A stretch of 64,000 bases of DNA from an uncultured Oscillospiraceae bacterium (GTDB taxonomy: Bacteria > Bacillota > Clostridia > Oscillospirales > Oscillospiraceae), in assembly GCA_947629955.1 (NCBI GenBank), contig CANRFT010000004.1, positions 1 through 64,000 of the forward strand, read 5' to 3'. Below the pieces are notes generated by a model. The model saw only the letters and a program-made list of their open reading frames with translations, had not been told where the DNA came from and did no database searches. This document shows positions 59,998 through 64,000 of this stretch, in pieces; positions within the stretch are counted from its first letter, which is position 1, and the number at the start of each line of letters is the position of its first letter. Both the position numbers and the translations under genes were made by a program.

Positions 59998-61287
59998 ATG
60001 AACGAGAAACAGAACAATGAGGCGGTCTTCGGCGCGGACGTAAAGCGGCTTCCCCTAAAAGACCTGGTCAAGCGCATCGGCCCCGGACTCATTGCCACCG
60101 GCATCGTCATCGGCCCCGGTGCCGTCACCACCGCCTCCATGCTGGGCGCGCACTACGGCTACGCCCTCATCTGGCTGGTCATCCCCATCATTTTCATGGG
60201 CATCACCTTCATGATGGTCACCAACCGTCTGGCTATCGTCACCGGCCTGCCCTCCATCCACGCCATCCGGAAGTATTACGGCCCCGTGGCCGCCGGCGTG
60301 GTGGGCGTGGCGGTGTTCCTGGCCTGCCTGTTCTTCACCATGGGCAATATCTCCGGCACCGGCGCGGGCATGAACCTGATCTTCGGCCTGGACTGGAAGA
60401 TCGGCTCCGCCATCATGATCGCCATCGTCCTCTACTGTTACTTTGCGAAGAACGTGTACTCCAAGGTGGAAAAGCTCATCACCCTGTGCATCATCGTGAT
60501 GATCCTCTCCTTCTACATCACCCTGGTAGGCGTGGGCGGGCCTGACCCCGGAGAGCTGGCCAAGGGCATGTTCACCTTCCAAGTGCCCGAGGGCAGCCTG
60601 TCCACCGCGCTGGCCTTCATCTCCACCAACGCCGCCATCACCGCCGGCATCTATAACACCTACCTGGGCAAGGAGAAGAAGTGGAACAAGGAGGACCTGT
60701 TCAACGGCGTCATGTTCACCGACGCGCTGGTCCACGTCATCAGCGTAGTGCTGATCTCCGGCGCCATCATCCTGGTGGGCGCTATCGTGCTACACCCCAC
60801 CGGGCAGTCCATCAAGGCCCCCGCGGATCTGGCGGAGATGCTGGTGCCCATCATGGGCGTGGCCGCCAAGTATATCATGGGCCTGGCCCTGGTGGGCGCG
60901 GGCTTCTCCTCCCTGCTGGCCAGCACCCAGCGCGGCATGGTGCTGCTGGGTGCCGGCTTCAACAGGGATGTGGGCCTGGAGACCAAGTTCATCCGCATCG
61001 GCTGCCTGGTGTGCCTGCTGGTCACCATGATCATCTGCTACAGCTACGGCGGCTCCCCCACTCAGCTGATCCTGATGGCCAACGTGGCCACCTCTATCGC
61101 CACCCCTGTGGGCGGCCTGTTCATCCTGCTCCTCCTGTGGCGGGACGATGTGAACCAGGGCTATAAAAAGCCCACCGCGCTGCGGATTTGCATGACCATC
61201 AGCTATGTGTTCGTGCTCATTATGACCTATTTCGGCATGCGGACCTATATCCCCCAGGTGCTGGCCCTGTTCGGTATCGGCGGCTGA
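59998..61287 (+). CDS. Nramp-fold transporter lacking the metal-site motif
   Basis: This 429-residue membrane protein has about 11 transmembrane helices. TM1 reads 'IGPGLIATGIVIGPGAVTTAS', where classical Nramp proteins have DPGN; both the Asp and Asn metal ligands are replaced (GPGA). TM6 has 'STNAAITAGIYN' with no MPH motif. It therefore has the Nramp/SLC11 fold but probably does not carry transition metals. It sits downstream of the aldolase under the same LacI-type control, suggesting uptake of an organic substrate. A hairpin between the genes (about 59935-59967) may modulate expression. Confidence 0.82.
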   Translation: MNEKQNNEAVFGADVKRLPLKDLVKRIGPGLIATGIVIGPGAVTTASMLGAHYGYALIWLVIPIIFMGITFMMVTNRLAIVTGLPSIHAIRKYYGPVAAGVVGVAVFLACLFFTMGNISGTGAGMNLIFGLDWKIGSAIMIAIVLYCYFAKNVYSKVEKLITLCIIVMILSFYITLVGVGGPDPGELAKGMFTFQVPEGSLSTALAFISTNAAITAGIYNTYLGKEKKWNKEDLFNGVMFTDALVHVISVVLISGAIILVGAIVLHPTGQSIKAPADLAEMLVPIMGVAAKYIMGLALVGAGFSSLLASTQRGMVLLGAGFNRDVGLETKFIRIGCLVCLLVTMIICYSYGGSPTQLILMANVATSIATPVGGLFILLLLWRDDVNQGYKKPTALRICMTISYVFVLIMTYFGMRTYIPQVLALFGIGG

Positions 61288-61557
61288 GCGCGCGCGATGA
61301 GAGCGGCGCCTCTCCGAAGTCCTGTACGGCGCGGCGCCAAAACAGCATCACAAGGCCGCTCCCCGGGCCGGTGTTCCAGCCGGTCCGGGGAGCGGTCCTT
61401 TATAAACATGACGGCGGCCGGCAAAAGGGGAGAGGCGCGACAGAAACTGGTTATTTTAGGGGAATAACCATTGATTTCTGCGGTGCCATTTATTATAATA
61501 GCCATATGAGCGCATACCTCTGAACAGGAAAGGACGCTGAGCTGGAGGGAAAACGGC
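61288..61557. other. Intergenic region with terminator-like hairpin
   Basis: GCCGCTCCCCGG and its complement CCGGGGAGCGG lie in about 61353-61398 followed by TCCTTTATAA. This probably ends the aldolase - transporter operon. No gene is seen. Confidence 0.55.
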
Positions 61558-62142
61558 ATGGGGAAGCAACGATTGGTGGCATTTACCGACGCCGTGATCG
61601 CGATCGTGATCACGATCCTGGTACTGGATCTGGAACTGCCGGCCGCGCCCACACTGGAGGCCCTGTGGGAGATCCGCGAGGGCTTCTTTGCCTACGCCGT
61701 CTCCTTCTTCTGGATCGGCGCCATGTGGATCAATCTGCACAACCAGTGGCACCGGGCGAGGCGGGTCACCACCCGGGTGGTGTGGCACACGGTGCTGATG
61801 CTGTTTTTTATCTCGCTGATCCCCTATGTGACCCGCTTTGCCGGGAGCAATCTCTCCAGCATGTTTGCCCTTGGGGTCTACTGGTTCGTTTCCCTGCTGG
61901 CCACCGTCAATTTCATGGCGCAGGGCTACGCGCTGGGCTACTATAACCGGGACGACCCGGACTTCCTGGCGTCTGCCAGGGTGCTGAACCACTGGATGTG
62001 GGTGGATCTGGTGGTGAACATAGCCGGCCTTCCCCTGGCGCTGCTACTGAACTATCCGCCCGTTGTGATGGTGGTGATCTGTGTGGCCGCCGTCATCCCC
62101 TCTGTAGTCATCCGGCATCTGAACCGGGAGTACGAGGGCTGA
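61558..62142 (+). CDS. TMEM175/DUF1211 family membrane protein
   Basis: This 194-residue protein has six predicted transmembrane helices. The first carries 'RLVAFTDAVIAIVITILVLDL', which matches the bacterial TMEM175 motif (RxxxFSDA with the selectivity-filter Ile residues). Bacterial members are potassium-permeable channels. ATG 61558 follows a weak GGAGGG-type site. No functional link to neighbours is evident. Confidence 0.85.
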   Translation: MGKQRLVAFTDAVIAIVITILVLDLELPAAPTLEALWEIREGFFAYAVSFFWIGAMWINLHNQWHRARRVTTRVVWHTVLMLFFISLIPYVTRFAGSNLSSMFALGVYWFVSLLATVNFMAQGYALGYYNRDDPDFLASARVLNHWMWVDLVVNIAGLPLALLLNYPPVVMVVICVAAVIPSVVIRHLNREYEG

Positions 62143-62196
62143 AATCAGTGCGCAAACCCCTGACGATAGATCCCAAAAAGAAAAGGAGTGTTCTCA

Positions 62197-62841
62197 ATGA
62201 AATTTGAGAAAAAGGCGGTCATCTTCGATCTGGACGGCGTCATCTGCTTCACCGACAAGTTCCACTATCTGGCGTGGAAGGCGTTGGCGGACAAGTTGGG
62301 CATCTACTTCGACGAGAAGATCAACGACCGTCTCCGGGGCGTCAGCCGCATGGCCAGCCTGGAGATCATCCTGGAGCGGGCCACCGAGACCTACACCCAG
62401 GAGCAGAAGGAGGCCTTCGCCGAGGAGAAGAACAACACCTACCGGGAGCTGCTGAAGAACATGAGCCCCGCCGACCTCACCGACGAGGTACGGGACACCC
62501 TCAATGAGCTGCGGAACCGGGGCTACAAGCTGTCCATCGGCTCCTCCAGCAAGAACACCAAGTTCATTCTGGGCCAGATCGGCCTGGGCGACTTCTTCGA
62601 CGCCATCGCCGACGGCACCGACATCACCCACTCCAAGCCCGACCCGGAGGTGTTCCTCAAGTCCGCCGAGAAGATCGGCATCGCCCCCGCGGACTGCGCC
62701 GTGGTGGAGGACGCCAAGGCCGGCATCCAGGCGGCCAAGGCCGGCGGCATGACCGCCCTGGCCCTGTTCGGCGACGCCAAGGGCTGCGGCGAGGAGGACT
62801 ACGACCTGAAGTCCTTCTCCGACCTGCTGAACATCCTGTAA
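62197..62841 (+). CDS. pgmB: Beta-phosphoglucomutase (HAD superfamily)
   Basis: This 214-residue HAD enzyme has the nucleophile and acid/base aspartates in 'VIFDLDGVICFTDKFHY', the motif II Ser in 'LSIGSSSKNT', and 'ITHSKPDPEVFLKSA' and 'VVEDAKAGIQAAKAGG' for motifs III and IV, which are typical for beta-phosphoglucomutase. It converts beta-glucose 1-phosphate to glucose 6-phosphate. ATG 62197 follows AAAGGAG. The ROK kinase and a probable GH65 phosphorylase downstream complete a phosphorolysis route. Confidence 0.9.
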   Translation: MKFEKKAVIFDLDGVICFTDKFHYLAWKALADKLGIYFDEKINDRLRGVSRMASLEIILERATETYTQEQKEAFAEEKNNTYRELLKNMSPADLTDEVRDTLNELRNRGYKLSIGSSSKNTKFILGQIGLGDFFDAIADGTDITHSKPDPEVFLKSAEKIGIAPADCAVVEDAKAGIQAAKAGGMTALALFGDAKGCGEEDYDLKSFSDLLNIL

Positions 62842-62853
62842 CATAAGGAACAG

Positions 62854-62884
62854 CGGCGGCCCGGAGCCTGTCGCTCCGGGCCGC
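62854..62884 (+). terminator. Hairpin between pgmB and the sugar kinase gene
   Basis: A 12-base stem GGCGGCCCGGAG/CTCCGGGCCGCC is followed by no T tract, so read-through into the kinase gene is likely. Confidence 0.45.
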
Positions 62885-62905
62885 CCGCGGATGGAGGGAA
62901 GTCAA

Positions 62906-63850
62906 ATGAGACCCTACGCATTTGGCGTGGATATTGGCGGCACCGCCATCAAGCTGGGGCTGTTCCGCACCACCGGTCAGTTGATGGAGAAGGGCAGCAT
63001 CCCCACCCGCACGGAGAACGGCGGTGAGAATGTTCTGCCCGACGTGATGGCCGCGCTGAACCGGGCCATGGACCGCCGCGGCATCACCTGGGACCACATC
63101 GAGGGAGTGGGCATGGGCGTGCCCGGCCCGGTGGATGGCAACGGCACCGTATATCAGTGCATCAACCTGGGCTGGGGCGTGTTCAACATTCCCCGGGCCG
63201 TCCGGGGCCTGGAGCCCCGCATCGACCGGTTCAAGGTCACCAACGACGTGAATGCTGCCACCCTGGGCGAGCTGTGGCAGGGGGGCGCCAAGGGCCGCAG
63301 GAGCGCCTTTATGATCACCCTGGGCACCGGCATCGGCGGAGGCCTGGTGGTCAATGAGCGTATCGTCAACGGTACCGGCGGCGGCGCCGGCGAGATCGGA
63401 CACTTCCGGGTGGTGACGGACGAGCCGGAGGCCTGCAAGTGCGGCGGCCATGGCTGCCTGGAGCAGTACTGCTCCGCCACCGGTCTGCTCCGCTGCGCCC
63501 GCCGGGCCCTGGCGGACCCGGATCACCTGCCCACCGCCCTGGTGGACGATGAGGAGCTGACTGCCAAAAAGGTATGCGACGCCGCCAAGACCGACGACCC
63601 CCTGGCCGTCCGGTTGGTGGACGAGCTGGGGGACCGGCTGGGCTGGGCGCTCACCGCCGTGGCCGGCACCTGCGACCCGGAGGTCTTCGTCATCGGCGGC
63701 GGCCTTTCCAACGCGGGGCGGTTCCTGCTGGAGCGCATCGAAACGGGCTACCGCAGATACGCCTTCCACGCCTACCGGGACACCCCGTTCTCCCTGGCCC
63801 AGCTGGGCAACGACGCCGGCATTTACGGCTGCGTCAGGATGCTGCTGTGA
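62906..63850 (+). CDS. ROK-family glucokinase-type sugar kinase
   Basis: This 314-residue kinase has the ATP loop 'FGVDIGGTAIKLGLF', the 'MGVPGPVDGNG' and 'TNDVNAATLGELWQGG' sugar-site motifs, and the zinc signature 'GEIGHFRVV ... CKCGGHGCLEQY'. It phosphorylates glucose or a related hexose. ATG 62906 with GGAGGGAAG is the start. It would handle the free sugar released by disaccharide phosphorolysis. Confidence 0.92.
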   Translation: MRPYAFGVDIGGTAIKLGLFRTTGQLMEKGSIPTRTENGGENVLPDVMAALNRAMDRRGITWDHIEGVGMGVPGPVDGNGTVYQCINLGWGVFNIPRAVRGLEPRIDRFKVTNDVNAATLGELWQGGAKGRRSAFMITLGTGIGGGLVVNERIVNGTGGGAGEIGHFRVVTDEPEACKCGGHGCLEQYCSATGLLRCARRALADPDHLPTALVDDEELTAKKVCDAAKTDDPLAVRLVDELGDRLGWALTAVAGTCDPEVFVIGGGLSNAGRFLLERIETGYRRYAFHAYRDTPFSLAQLGNDAGIYGCVRMLL

Positions 63851-63857
63851 CAGGGGG

Positions 63858-63884
63858 CGGGCCGATGGGGACATCGGCCCCTAC
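63858..63884. repeat. 27-base palindromic repeat, copy 2
   Basis: This is identical to copy 1 at 51166-51192 in inverted orientation. It lies between the kinase gene and the GH65-like gene. Confidence 0.8.
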
Positions 63885-63924
63885 ATAGCGGCTTTCGGGC
63901 CGCGATCAAGGAGGTTTTTTATCA

Positions 63925-64000
63925 ATGCTTGATTTCAGCAGAGCAAGCGAATGGAAGATCGTAGAGACAAACTTTGACCCCAACGCTCTGGGCAAGGTGG
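63925..64000 (+). CDS. Start of a probable GH65 disaccharide phosphorylase (partial)
   Basis: Only 25 codons are in the window, after a strong AAGGAGG. The N-terminus includes 'WKIVETNFDPNALGK', which matches the opening of glycoside hydrolase family 65 proteins (maltose, trehalose, kojibiose or nigerose phosphorylases, 'W.I.E..F'). The adjacent beta-phosphoglucomutase gene is the usual partner of such enzymes and strengthens the call. Confidence 0.6.
   Translation, partial: MLDFSRASEWKIVETNFDPNALGKV

Overview
The window looks like chromosomal DNA of a high-GC gut Clostridia bacterium, most likely Oscillospiraceae (Flavonifractor / Lawsonibacter / Oscillibacter type). This is inferred from codon and GC style, a single-chain glycyl-tRNA synthetase, the zapA - U32 peptidase - maf - mreC - mutS order, Gram-positive LexA boxes and Tn4451-like mobile DNA. 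No rRNA or CRISPR array was seen.

Region 1 (1-6.4 kb) is the right part of a Tn4451-like mobilizable element. It carries a RepA-like AAA ATPase gene with an apparent frameshift, a repeat-rich stretch that is a good oriT/ori candidate, mobC, a MobA/VirD2-type relaxase, a ParB-like protein, a TnpW-like protein and a TnpX-type large serine recombinase, then a terminator. Region 2 (6.4-21.9 kb) is a glycan-use island: glycerate kinase, GH2, MATE exporter, a GHL6/GH42-like enzyme, GH43, a domain-swapped GH3, a GPH-type sugar symporter and two related AraC regulators with an unusual shared N-terminal half.

Region 3 (about 21.9-44.8 kb) is a second integrative element. Its left edge holds gene debris (a radical SAM stub and a group II intron reverse transcriptase stub). 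Inside are an SOS-type Y-family polymerase, an XRE regulator with three operator palindromes, and a long plus-strand operon. That operon combines a PRTRC-like cassette (JAMM protease, ThiF/E1-like protein, E2-like protein B, ParB) with a sliding-clamp paralogue, a methyltransferase, a Rad52-like annealing protein, a Rad50-like ATPase and a primase-like protein. An IS110-family element interrupts it. The right end has a sigma-like regulator, an excisionase and a tyrosine integrase. This operon is the best candidate for a poorly described system: ubiquitin-like conjugation chemistry coupled to plasmid-style DNA replication and repair, with no ubiquitin-like modifier that I could find.

Region 4 (44.8-57.5 kb) is core genome: a tRNA-Met/Glu/Val operon with promoter and terminator, two LtaS-like sulfatases in tandem, glyS, zapA, a U32 peptidase, maf, mreC and mutS. 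Region 5 (57.6-64 kb) is carbohydrate metabolism: a LacI regulator with visible operators, a DHDPS-family aldolase, an Nramp-fold transporter lacking the metal-binding motif, a TMEM175-like channel, beta-phosphoglucomutase, a ROK sugar kinase and the start of a probable GH65 phosphorylase. Together the last three suggest disaccharide phosphorolysis.
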